A stretch of 64,000 nucleotides of DNA from Phallusia fumigata (Eukaryota; Chordata; Ascidiacea; Phlebobranchia; Ascidiidae): positions 1 to 64,000 of the forward strand of contig QXVZ01026856.1 of NCBI GenBank assembly GCA_008931825.1, written 5' to 3'. The notes under the pieces are model-generated. The model saw nothing but the letters and a program-made list of their open reading frames with translations. It had not been told where the DNA came from and ran no database searches. A program made the translations under genes and the position numbers. This document shows, piece after piece, positions 11,860-23,985 of the stretch; within the stretch, counting starts at the first letter, position 1; the number at the start of each line of letters is the position of its first letter.

Positions 11860-14800
11860 TCACACCGCCGCTGTTGGTTCGGATGTTGCAACCCTGACGG
11901 CCCGAATCATGTTACCGAAACGACTGTCCTTCTCGAGTTGACGATGTACGTCCAGTTCGGCGTCCATTCGATGAAGAGCGTTGGAAAGTCGAACATTCTC
12001 ATTCATTAACGTCTTGATTTTCTACACAAATATATGACGTGTTTTTTTTATTTCGTTGGTGGGTGGTTAGAAGTACACAGATTGGAATTTCAGTGACTTG
12101 ATTTACTGCTGCTTAATATTAAGCTCAGTAGGGCAACGAAGAGAAAGAAAACGCAAATTTTGAGATGTTTGGATGTTCCGTTTACAATGCAAGGCCGTTA
12201 AACAATACAAACAACGTCGGTGGTGGAAAAAATTACTCAAGATAAATAAATCTAATTTTACCGATGACAATCCCACAAAACAATAAACCTTTTAATGCGA
12301 AAAAGTTAAAACATTTTAGCATTGAATGAAATATCAAACACTTCGTTCGATTTTGTTGTAAACAAGAAAATTTAGCCGAATTCGGGTTAACTTTTACTTT
12401 TATAAGTTGTTCGTTGGTTTGGCTGATTTGCTGAGCTTTAGTTTCCAATCTCATTTCCATTTGCTTCATCTCCTTTTGAGCTTGTTTCACGAAACCCTGA
12501 CTCGAGTTGAGTTCGCGAGACTTTTCACGCAAATCTTTCTTTAATGAGGAAATGTTCAAGTGCAAGCTGCGAATCTAAAAGGGGGGTGATGATTAAAAAC
12601 ACATTTACAGTGTTATTGCAACTAAACTAATTTGCTCAAATAGGGGAAAAACATGCATTTACGTTGTGGTTTTGCTTTAAAAACTCAATGTGTGCGTTTT
12701 TAACCTCACATATATTTAAACCTGCCACTTTATATTAAAGTTAGTGGGTCAACAATTGATCTCACCTGTTCAAGTAACACTGCTGCAAGATCATCTGTCT
12801 CGGGTTTCGAAAGTTCGTTGATCGTTGACTTTACCAGACGGATTCGTCTTTCAAACTTCGCTTCGTACGGATCATCAGGTGGATTTAGCGATAAATCGTG
12901 TTTTACTGGACTCGGGGTGGCGCCAACGAGCAAATCGTCACCAACAAATCCACCACTATGTGGCGTATGAGATTGCCTGCTGCTTGCGGCAGATTTTTTA
13001 GCTGGAAAAGTAATTGTTGATGGTTTTAATAAATTTGCATGTTCTATTTTAAAAATAGAGAAGAAGTCTCCAATCGAAAATATTATACAACCGCACAACT
13101 GAAACATGTTCCAGATAATTGGGGTAAAATTACTTAATGTTGTTTTATTTTCTAGTGCTTGCGAAACGCCATGAGTTTTATTGAGCGCACACAGGCGATT
13201 AAATTTTTTAGCAATCAGTGGTTCATTTGACAACAATTCCACTAACACAAACAAAATGTAATCTCACCGCAAGCAAAGGATTACCCGGATTACACGGGTA
13301 AGCAGATTCGCAATTAAACAAATTGAAATCCTATTCGTGTGATCATGAAAGTGCTGAAATCTAAGTTGCGGAAGAAATATGACTTAAACATCTCTATCGA
13401 TCGTTGCAGTTTTGCCTACATACCGCTTATATACCGATTAAGTTGTGGATGTACAACTTCAAACCGTGAATTAGATTTTTAAGTTATTGTGCTGCGTCGA
13501 AAAAAATTTTCTGAATTGTGATATTTACATGTAAAAGAAAGCCAACGTTGCTTCAACCCAAAGGAGTTAAAATTGTGACAATAAGTTAAGAATTATGGTC
13601 AGACACCACCCATTATAAACCTCGTAAATCTGGCCGAATCATTTGATATCCCCGTCTTCTACTGAGTGGTGGCAGTGTTGAGCCAGCGGGCGCAGTTTTG
13701 GTCAAACGACTTGCAATTCTGACGTCATCTGGTGACGTTTGCGTTCCTGAACTCGTCTTTTCCTGTAAATACCCCATACTCTGGGTGTATCTGAGACCAT
13801 CGGAACCTATGTAAATCATACAAAAAGCAAACTTACAATCACAGCGAAAATATTTAAGGCACGAGTCCGGGATTCGTTAAAATGGTCTTTGGAAATTAGA
13901 CATAGTTTTAACGCCGTAATTTAAGTTAAAATGGAGTGTATTCAAAAACTAAAATGTAGCAGCAAAATATACAAAACAATATTGTGCTTACCAGTTATTT
14001 GGACTCCCTTTAGCCCAAGGGACATCAGAGTTTCGTTGTTTCTCTTGGCAAACACAACAAGTTTTCTACTGATGGAACACGGCATTTGGTACACAGTAAC
14101 ATATCCGTTGCCATTGGCAGCGACCTTTGCGATGTAGGTGATCTGCAAAATCGTGAAAATGTTAAGTAAATAAGGCCATTGACGGCAACATTAGGTTGTT
14201 CATGTTGTTTATTAATTGTTGCCGTAGTACAGTGGTTTCCAACCGGGGAGGAATTCCTTCCGAGAGATAATATTTTATGAGTTAAAGGAGAGGAATTTCC
14301 ACTTTATAGCTATAAGTTAAAGAGAAAAGTAGAGAAAAATCACCTGTGTTGGGTGGATTGACAATAGATTTGCTAAATCTTTCTTTAGACACGAAAGTCG
14401 GGGTCTAGTAAAGCTGTACACGTCACCGTAATGAAGAAAACACATTGTTGTGTAACTCCCACCTGATTCGTCCGAACCTATAGTGTGACAAAGAGTACAA
14501 ATTCTTAATAGCGAACATAACATACAAAAAGCATAACATACAAACAAAATGTTTTATCACAGTTAAAGCGTTACTTTATTTTTTGCTGATCACCAAAATA
14601 CCTATTAAGCTTCCATTAATATTGACTGTTCTAGCACAATAGGATTTTGTTAAGGTGATGACTTTATTTGCCAAACTTTTGTCGGTCGACAAGTGACGTC
14701 ACGGATAAAAGCGTTTTAAAAAAATCTGCGTGCGCACAAAACGAATCTTATCCTACAAGGTCCCAAAAATCACAAAAAAATATTTCTTTTATTTCGACAC

Positions 14801-17420
14801 AAAAAATAGTGCACGGCAATGACAAATGACTTCGCCTTTGGCGAGAAGACGCAAAAGTCTTTGAGGGTCTTGTGGTGATACTGTGAAACACCTCGAAAAT
14901 TTGAATGAAACGCAGTAAGTCACAAAACTTCGACCAGCTTTGACTACGACTTATTTATCCACGTCCGAGCAACCGAACAACGCGTGACCAGCGCAATGCC
15001 ATACAAAATGGAATGCAGATGACCGTCGTCATCGCATACTCTGATGAAATCCCGTGACGTCATGAGAAAGTACGCCAATGCCAAACTATACAATTTGTAA
15101 TGGTTTTGCGGTTTTTGGAAAATAATTGACATATATTTACCATGACTTACCTTGTAAAATGTTGTGTAGTGAACTGATAATTGTTGTAACTTCGCGTTCT
15201 GACGATGCAGGAAGTTCCAAATATCCCACAGCGCTTTTATATTTCTCAATATCCGCTAGAAATCGATCCAACATACCGATCTTGTTGAGTAAATATTCCA
15301 GCAACTCCACATCCAGTCGGTTTATTCTCCACAGCAGTGAAAGTTCGTCGATAATTTGTCGAAAGGTGTTTAAACTTTCGAGTGTTGCTTTCGGTATATG
15401 ATGTGAAATCCCCACATTTACTTTAACCTGTTAAATTTAAACCATTTACTTTGAATAAAATTATGTTAATTTTTTTTCCCAAATTTTTCTTGTTAACTAT
15501 TTTGACGTTACCTGAAAGCATTAGTATCTTTAGCGTTCTTACTTGTAACATATCTTTGAACTCAAGCATCCTCGTCCCAACGGCTATGGCGTCCAACAAT
15601 TCGTTGAGAGCTTTGGTGCCAGCCTGAGCATCCAAATGCATTTTTCTATCCTCAGTTCGCGATGAGATTGGTGCAGTTCCTGGTGTTGTTAGACGTAGTA
15701 GAGTGTTTCGAAGACCCTGTCGTCCACCTTTTAACCTGACATGACATGTGATAAAATTCAAAACAAGAACACTCAGAACATTTTGTTAATACAATACTTC
15801 TGTGGTGACAGTTTTATTGCTAAAGTTTTATTTGTTAAATTCCAAATATTTCACTTACTTGTACGGTTTAAGAGGACTGTTAGCATCTCCTCGCAACGGC
15901 GTCGGCAAATTCATTCCTGGTGTTTCGCGATTTACTTGACTCTGGCCCTTAACGTCATCTTCCTTTATAACAACTCTCGATCCGGTAGGAGGAGTGTTTT
16001 TCTGTCGGAGAATTGGTTTCGGAGTTTCTGCATTTTCAACCGCCTTTTCCTTTTTCACTTTAACTCTTTTTCTCTTGGGCTTGGTGGACTTTTCTGGCTT
16101 CTCTGCCCCTTGAAAACGAGCATGTGGGTAGAGCAACGCTTGCATCCAAAAAGTCTCTAGTTCTACGCTATTTTAAATCATAAATTGGATAAATGTTTCA
16201 TTATTTACGAAAAACATGGTAGGTTTTACTCGTTAGGGCTCCTTGCCTTACCCACATGCAATATACCTCCTATGTGGTTTATGACTGCAGACAAATACAA
16301 TACCTGCATCTTTTTCCGGCATCTCGACTTCACTTTTATCACGAGGTTTAGCGCCAGTGGTGTGCGCTCTAATCTTTTTTTGCTGTAGCGCGTATGGACT
16401 GAGTTGTTTCACTGCAGATGATTGTTCACTTGCTTTTCGAATCACTTCCTCTGTTTGACCGACGATGCTTGGACCTAGATCGATCCTAGAACAACACTAA
16501 ATCTTAAAAATTACTGAACTAGAGATGGAAGAATTTTTGCAAGCTATTAACCACAAGTTTGGTGAATTGCTAAATCATATTTAAGTTTTCATCGTCTTGT
16601 GTCGAATAGGTTGCTTCATTAGTCGGAGTAGCCACATGCAAAAAAATCTCAGATTCATACTCCTAACAACAGGCAAAACTTGCGCAGCAAAACGTCAGTT
16701 TTGAACAATTAAAGGCACACATTAAACAATTTATTGTCCACTTCGGGAAAATTGACACACAATACCCTTTCTTATATGTGTAAATGGCCGGTGACAAAAG
16801 GCTAGAACATTCCTAAACGACATGTTTCCACCTCGTAACGAATGACCACTTGGTATCTGTTTCAGCCACGCCGATACACAAAGCGCTGAACTGTTGTACC
16901 AATGTTTCAGATCACATTTCAGCTATCAACACAATTTCCTCGTATTATGTGGGCGGCTTACGATTTGCGACGCTTAACTTCAGAGAGACGTTTCTGTTGA
17001 CACCCAAAGCCTAATCCTATTCTACAGCGAGGTTTAGGCTTTTGTAGTAATAGCGGATGTATTGTGACACAACATATCGCAGACGCATTTTGTTTCCACC
17101 ACGTGTATATCAGATAAACTGCAGATTTCTGCAAAATATGCACGTATCTGACGGCCAAAGTAAGAAAGCATACACGCTAAAAAAACGCAGTGTCAAAGTG
17201 TAAGCCTGAGCAAATACATGTTGAATAAACTTAAACTAGTCCTAGAGACCTAGACGATACCTAAGATACCTTTTTATTAGTAACCCAAACACACACCTAG
17301 CAACAAAACACCAGCAACATAAACATAAAAACATCTTTACCACTCTTTACTAAGCGGTTAAATCGGTTTAAAAAATTGACCCGACTCTACTTACCGTAAT
17401 TCAAGTTTTGCCACCGCCAT
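11860..17420 (-). CDS. Unnamed protein with death-effector-like region and C-terminal coiled coil
   Basis: Eleven exons close in phase: 17420-17395, 16485-16304, 16108-15859, 15735-15543, 15427-15151, 14477-14344, 14142-13992, 13806-13621, 13001-12766, 12574-12398 and 12021-11860 (TGA), giving 657 residues. The first exon codes only eight residues plus two bases. Residues about 70-95 are Lys/Arg-rich (candidate nuclear signal). Residues about 228-290 form a helical block with a pattern like LLEYLLNKIGMLDRFLADIE, reminiscent of death-effector domains (leucine-rich helix, then IG plus a charged helix). Residues 311-404 look like a compact beta-rich domain. Residues about 525-640 form a charged coiled coil. 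I cannot name the family; the DED reading is by eye. Function is unknown; apoptosis or innate signalling is only one possibility. Confidence 0.75.
14229..14320. mobile_element. Fragment of a hAT-like non-autonomous element
   Basis: Begins with a CAGTGGTTTCCAACC end and shares an adjoining AACCGGGGAGGAATT block with the element near 37.55 kb. Only one end is visible. It lies in an intron of the DED-like gene. The right boundary is approximate. Confidence 0.4.
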
Positions 17421-18813
17421 TTGTTGCGTTTGTTACACATACGTTCACATACAAATATCGTCACTCTTAATCTAAATATGAGTGAAAATCGGCAGAGCTG
17501 CTATAGACAGGTTCGATGCTGCTACAACTAAGCCACAAAACACCTTTGGAACCAAGAAGCGAGTGAATTGTTCTTACACAATGGAAAAGCTTAGGCCAGC
17601 TCCAGACTATGAACAACCTTTTTGCAACATTCTTTAAAACTTTAATACTTGTTGATTAAAAACATTTCATATCTAGCCTATTGGTTTTTTGCGTTGAGTC
17701 AGACATAAATTAGTATTTGCCTTATACATTTAGTTTCGTCAATATACATACCTTGAGGTTACAAAGATTGCTCAATATCTCAAGTGTTGCAAAATACATT
17801 TAGTTGAAAAGATCAGTCCAATAAACTTCTGTTAAATTGAATCAAGTACAAATGAAGGAAATGAAGTAGCAAAGTTTACAACAGTTTAATAAGGTAGCCG
17901 TAGTGTAGCCATATTTTAATCGTGTTGATACAAATTCTATTCCCGCATTGTGACATTGTGACTGATTGTGGCTTCTTTTCCACCTGCTCCTAACATTGTT
18001 ATTCTTTCTGTGCAAAACCATTGATCGTAACAACAAAAACATGTGTTTTTATTGAAGTAGTGCGATGTTGACAATGGGCGTCTGAACTGAACTAAAAGGA
18101 GACAAAGCCAAGAAAAAAACACAGTTTCAAATCAATTCCTTCAAACTGGGTCAACTACCTAAGCTAAGCTGGATCTATAATTAATTTTTGTATCAATGTT
18201 GGTGCGCAATAACTCTTCTGCAATTGTAAAAGAAAAAACTGAGCACAACAATAAATGACCCCTGCTGCTGGAGACAACTAGAGATTTAAATCCTTTACCT
18301 GAAAGCTCTTTAATCCTTAGATGTTTTCAAAACAAACTTCTGGTGTTCGGTGAAAATCTGATGCTGAAACATCAGAACTTTCCCGCCTATTTTCTATTCA
18401 ATGACTTTTAGCCGAAGCACGAAACACGCGCCTTTCTAGGGGGCGTGTTTTCAACGCGGCGATTTAATTGTCCACCTACAATTTTCGTTGTGCTGAAGTC
18501 AGAACTTAATGACGACAAACCGCAATTACTGCGGTATTAATGGAGAAACGTTTTGAGTGGTGTCAAAAGTCTTGATGTCTTGCGTACTCGATCGAATCTT
18601 ATTATCACAACGTTGAAACCTCCAATTATTCCCACAACAAAGGCCACAAATTGTTTTGAACTGTTTATTACACAGTATACGTGCCTAGATGATGTTACGT
18701 AAAAACACAAATGAAAAAGCTGGACTGGGCGGGGGTAAAACGCAATTACATTAAAACATACAAGTTGAACTTTCATAGGATTTCCAAAACATTGCCGTAC
18801 GCTGTTAAAGCTG
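17421..18813. other. Gap between the T-box gene and the DED-like gene
   Basis: Holds the 3' UTR of the T-box gene and the promoter of the DED-like gene. A minus-strand AATAAA lies at 18669-18664, about 145 bases after the T-box stop. No coding exon is visible. Confidence 0.5.
18664..18669 (-). promoter_or_regulatory. Candidate poly(A) signal of the T-box gene
   Basis: Canonical AATAAA on the minus strand, about 145 bases downstream of the TAG at 18814-18816. Confidence 0.5.
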
Positions 18814-21800
18814 CTAAATCGCATCAAAGCAACTTCTCTTCGCTTGCATTTGCATGAAATCGAAAGCCGGTGGCGAGTTGCTAAATACGTCATCATCTGC
18901 GTCATCGTTGATGCCATCGAAACAGCGTTTGCGTTTAAGCGAAATGGCAAAGGAGTCGGAAATATCATCGCTTTGCAGAATATCGCGGAGGCATCCTGGC
19001 GACAAAGTAGGAAGTGTCATCTGCAATGGCTGCTGTCGATTTGGTGACGTAAAACATGCGACTGGTGATGGTTGTGGTGATGACACTGATTGATGACGTT
19101 CCGAGGAGGTTTGTTGCGTTGCTGGATTGGTGCCAGTTGGAACGTAGACCACTGGTAGGTTGGTTGAATCTCCACTAGTATCTGCAAAAAATTTGGTAAA
19201 CCATAATTCAAAAGTGAATGAAATACGAAGAATTTAAATTTACGAAACGAGCGGTTACCATTATTTTGATTTGCGGTAACATTCCGAGCGGCAGCGGCAG
19301 CTTGTTCCCTGTAGTAACTGCACCCATAAAAGGCAGGGAGACTTTGATTTGTTTCTGTTGACAACATTGCATTTAGTTACATTTAGTTTCTGTTGAACGA
19401 AGCCTAAAAAACGACAGAGCAACGTCAAAGAAACATACCTTTTCTGGAGTCATTTAACTGCTTGGGGTCAAAAGGCAGTTTCTCCCTTGAAGCAGCGACA
19501 GCGTTGGGTGGAAAACAACGGTCAAGATTAAGGAGTTGATAGTTTTCCTGTAAAAATTAATATAGTAATCATTGTTTTGTGCTCAGTGGATTCAAAATCC
19601 ATTGAAATGGTAAATTTACACACCAATGAGTCGCCAGTTTGTGGAGGTTGTTGTTTTCTTTCCTGAGTTGCAGTTTTGGATTCTGACGGTGGGGCAAAAT
19701 GATGAACAGTTTGAGGTTTAAGAAGTTCTTCTAATGTTTCGCTCGGATTAGACGATCCTTGTTTAGAAACCGTCAGTTGTGTCTGAGATGTTGAACCGAC
19801 TAAAAAAAAACAGACACAATCAAATATTAGTAAAAATGACAATCAATAAAAAGTTTCCCAGAGATGAAAATCCGTTAAAGGGTGTAACTGTAAATCCTTG
19901 ATTGTAAAAATGTACTTACTGCTTTGAAGAGTCGAATTTCTTTCCAACTCTTCGCTCGTTCGAACCAACTGCGACATAACGTTCAGTTGTTTGTGAAGAA
20001 ACTGCTTTGCTTTTTCGAGGTCAACAGAATTAACAGGGTTTTCCACTTTTACGATTTCATTTGCGTCAAAATTAATAGGTTCGTTATCGCCTACGTCATG
20101 CACCGAATTTTCCACATTTTCTGGCGAAGTCATTGGGGAAAGAGATTGCGACATTGACGACGAATTCGACGAGTTGCTGTCGTCAGAAGGTTTTTTGCTA
20201 AAAATTAAGATTTTCTTTTTAAAAATATGATTTTTAATCAAAAGTGTTATGTTCAAGCTTACTACTTACGTCAATGATTTGTCTCTGAATGACCTTGCAA
20301 ATGGATTCAGATTAATTTTAAGCTGTGCGACCTGTAAAAAACATAATCATGATTACAAACAAACGCTCTTTAAACAGAATTAAAAATATTTACATAAATA
20401 ACAAACAAAAACTTACGTCGGTATCGTGATACAAGGTAACTGTCATGAAAGTAGTTTTAGGAAGTACAAATGTTCGCAGATTACTTTGCATGGATGGATT
20501 GACGTGATCCACCTCAACAATGTGGAGACGAGGTTGATACTTATGAAGAGTTCTCAGTGTAATAATCTGTGCGACAATCAAGGAAGTTCACGTTAATAAC
20601 ACGATGCTGATATGTATTGAACGCTTAAAAGCGTTAAAGGGGATTAAAAGTTATCGCACGAACCTTTTCTTTTTCATGGTAGTGGTTGCTTAGCTTCATC
20701 TTGTTAAAACTCGCCCCTTTCTTATTCCATACATCGCCGGGTGCGGGTGAATCGGGGTGCAAATAAACTCGTTGTCCAGGTTGAAAATCGGGTTCTTCAT
20801 TTGCAGCAAGTCCATTTGGATGCCAGCCTTGGTCACTAGATAATTAAACAGTTTTTTATCTTTAAAAAGTTAAAAAAGAGATGAGTTTTGCGTAGCTGGA
20901 CTTACACATATTTCCATACGTAACAGTTTGCAAGAACAAAGTCAAGAAACACGTTATAAAGCTTGTTTGGATCCAGTCCGTTCAGTTCGTATTCCAACAC
21001 CGGAAACATACGCCTGCAAAAAGTAATAGGTTTGTGTTTAAGATTCACTCAACGCTTTGCAAAGTATTTTACTTCATTTAAGATCCTATATAGCTAGTTA
21101 GTCGCGACAAATAGTCAACGCAATAATTAACATACGCTGCCTGTTTTTTTTGTTGAGGTAGGCTAAACAAGTTACATAAGTTTATTTGGTCCAACCTTCC
21201 ATGTTTGCTGATCACCATCTCAGTAACCACGTTGTCGAAGTTCTTCCACACATTTGCATTGGACAACTTCATTTCAACTCCCATGCATTCCAATTCCCAA
21301 TCACTTCCGCGCTTTCCTGGGATGGGAACTTCCCCAGTTGGTACCTAGACAACAGATAGACACGGGTAAAAACTGTCATTATTAACTCATAAAGTAAAAA
21401 GACGTAAAATATCAATTTACCTGTGAAGGTTGTTGCATTTGTGTTGGGGTTGGCTGTGGTGGCATTATGGACATGTTGGGTGGAGAGTTGGTGCCACAAC
21501 TACCTGGGGTGGATGTAGCTCTGTACGGCATGTGTTGCGGCATACACTGGTTGTTGTAGTTTTGCTGAGTGTGGTAATAGTTGTCAGGTGTCAACTGCCC
21601 TTGATCGGTCATGCTAAAAACATACAGACGGTAATGGTCATGCACATTTCCTAAGATCTCTGGCGTGATTTCGATACAGCTATTTGCTTTTTAAATTGTC
21701 CAGAGGTTGTTTTTTTATCATAACTTAAGGTCAACATCTCTTAACAAGTTTATCAGTTTTAAGGATTGGATGCTTGATTCAAACATACCTTCCTTGACGA

Positions 21801-22246
21801 GATCTTGGAAAATTAAACTGATTCGTCGGAGAATACATGTTTGGGCTTTGTGCTGACATCCACTGGTTGCTTGAAGGTGCTGCATAACCATCACTGGCGG
21901 CGCTGTTAATGCGCTGGCGGTAACCGTCATTTTGCCCGTATTTATTTACATTGTTTGCGGGCGGAGCACTCTTTCCATTAAACACGTTCATATTAAGATA
22001 CTGCCCCTGGTTAATAGGATTCCACATTGTGGACAACGCTTGGCCAGGAGGCGATAGTCTTTGGTAGTTGTTCTCGTGATGAAAATTGCTGTTGGCATTG
22101 TGGTCCTCATTGGGATACCAGCTTTTGTTTTCATTCACAGCCTGAAATCGACTAGGTACGCCTTGGTAGTATTGCATGTCAGACTGAAACTGTTGCGGCC
22201 TCACAGCACAATGCTGCGACGGGTACTGCACTTCTGAATAAGCCAT
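18814..22246 (-). CDS. T-box transcription factor, divergent Eomes/Tbr1/Tbx21 class
   Basis: Twelve exons close in phase: 22246-21789, 21613-21421, 21344-21196, 21013-20906, 20835-20664, 20566-20417, 20331-20270, 20197-19920, 19799-19624, 19547-19439, 19354-19259 and 19181-18814 (TAG), giving 772 residues. The T-box spans about residues 230-427: GRRMFP at the start, YNVF followed by FVLA, HPDSP, then LHKYQPRLHIVEV, which is the signature of the Eomes/Tbr subfamily, and NPFARSFRD at the end. It should bind T-half-site DNA. The N-terminus (1-215) is rich in Gln, Asn and Pro; the C-terminus is Ser/Pro/Gln-rich and acidic, a likely activation region. Odd points: the usual AYQN is LYHD, and the usual WMR is WNK at about residue 339. 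The ATG at 22246 is chosen; an in-frame ATG at 22297 would add 17 residues. Confidence 0.9.
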
Positions 22247-23985
22247 TACACTCGGGCTTAAATACAAGCACTTGTTTCGATAAACTTTGAATACCACGAG
22301 TCTTGAATCCCAACTTGATGAATCTCTTGACGATCGTCAAAACGTAAAATAAAGGTTTCCAAAATGTCCCGGCCGTTTTATACAGTACCATAGATAAGAG
22401 TTTTACGCACGCGTCCCGCGTTGTTGATAACGCTGCAAGCTTATCACGTGACCCCCAGGTGCAGGTGATTGCGTCACACAAGCCAACTTTGATGGAGTGT
22501 AGGTATCCGGTTCAAGGCTCAAGCTCCACTGATATCCTGACTGTGTTAATGTAAACTTGACTGTGCGGTTATCAAAACCGTAAGTGCAATATACTAACAG
22601 AGCTTGTGATAAGTTTAGAAAGTTTCGTAGGTTATTAAGACTACGTTTGCAAGTTGTCTGAAATCCTATTTATTGAATGTAACCAAATTCCAAGTCCTGT
22701 TTTGAATGTACTGTTTCGCCCTACCGGCATCAGAGTTATCCTTTAAGCGATGCTTTTTTGTGAGCAAGCACTTTATTAGTAAACATCATATATTTGGGAA
22801 AAAAATACATGTGAAAATAATCAGCATGGAATTAACGTGCACTGAACAACCCTTTGTACATGTAAAAACATTTCCAATTTCAATTTACAAAACAGTAAGT
22901 TGGAAGCGGACACACACACACCAGTTGCAGGAGGATCGTTATCAACGAAAGTAACGCGAGACGCGAACTAAACATTTCCGCAACGGTTTCTAAACCTATA
23001 AGTAAAGCACGTTGCCCGACTGGCAGATAAGACAACAACCAAGATTGTTATATCACGGTCTTACAGATATCAGGATCTGTTTAACTGTTTTTTTGTACAT
23101 GGAACAGTGGTTTGTTTGTAGTTGTTCCACTGAATATATTTGCAAACTGTAAAAATGNTGTTATATCACGGTCTTACAGATATCAGGATCTGTTTAACTG
23201 TTTTTTTGTACATGGAACAGTGGTTTGTTTGTAGTTGTTCCACTGAATATATTTGCAAACTGTAAAAATGAAAGCGTTTGGTTGCCATCGTACAGAATTA
23301 TGACATTACACAAAGGCATATGCAACGTAATCATGGATTAGTCGTCACGTTTTTACTCGTTAAAATAAAAACGTTCCCGGTTTGTACTGTTGGGAGAGGT
23401 ACGTTTGTTTAACAACTCGCTCATTAAACAAAGCGTTTGAGAATTTTCGAGTCGATAATTAAACTTTAAACCTTCACTTGTGAATACGCGATGTTCATCG
23501 AAGTTACACTGACTTTATGTAATCTTTGTTACTCGCCTGATAAAAAATACTTTCAATGCTCAACCGATCATTCGGTATCGAGTACTGGTTAGTTTTGACC
23601 AACACCGGCTATACATGGTAGTACTTGGTACTCAGCGTTTATAACGATATTACCATATTTCGCAAACGTACTTCACTACTTTTAAATATTTTGCGTGCAG
23701 AAATTGTAAAAGCATTAAATTATGTATGTATTTATAAACATATATATCTTAAGCACAATCTGGGTATTCCTAATTAGCAACACTCGACAAAACAACATAC
23801 AAATATTAAAATGTCATGCGGCGAACTAGTTCAGTTAGTTATGCAAAATGGTGCAATAAATATGAATGGTTTCAGTAATAGCAGACCATAAACTTTCTTG
23901 GAACACATTTACGACTTTGTGTCACACAACACATTGAATACTTCGGTCATTGCAAGTTTGAAAAAAAAACCAACGTTTTCAGCTA
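22247..23985. other. T-box promoter side, no gene seen
   Basis: Intergenic. Open frames on both strands are short and lack domain features. Contains an N-joined direct repeat at 23047-23269 and a short CA run near 22910. It should hold the promoter of the T-box gene and the 3' UTR of the next minus-strand gene. Confidence 0.4.
23047..23269. repeat. Direct repeat around a single N
   Basis: 23047-23157 and 23159-23269 match base for base as far as I can read, joined by the N at 23158. Confidence 0.85.
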
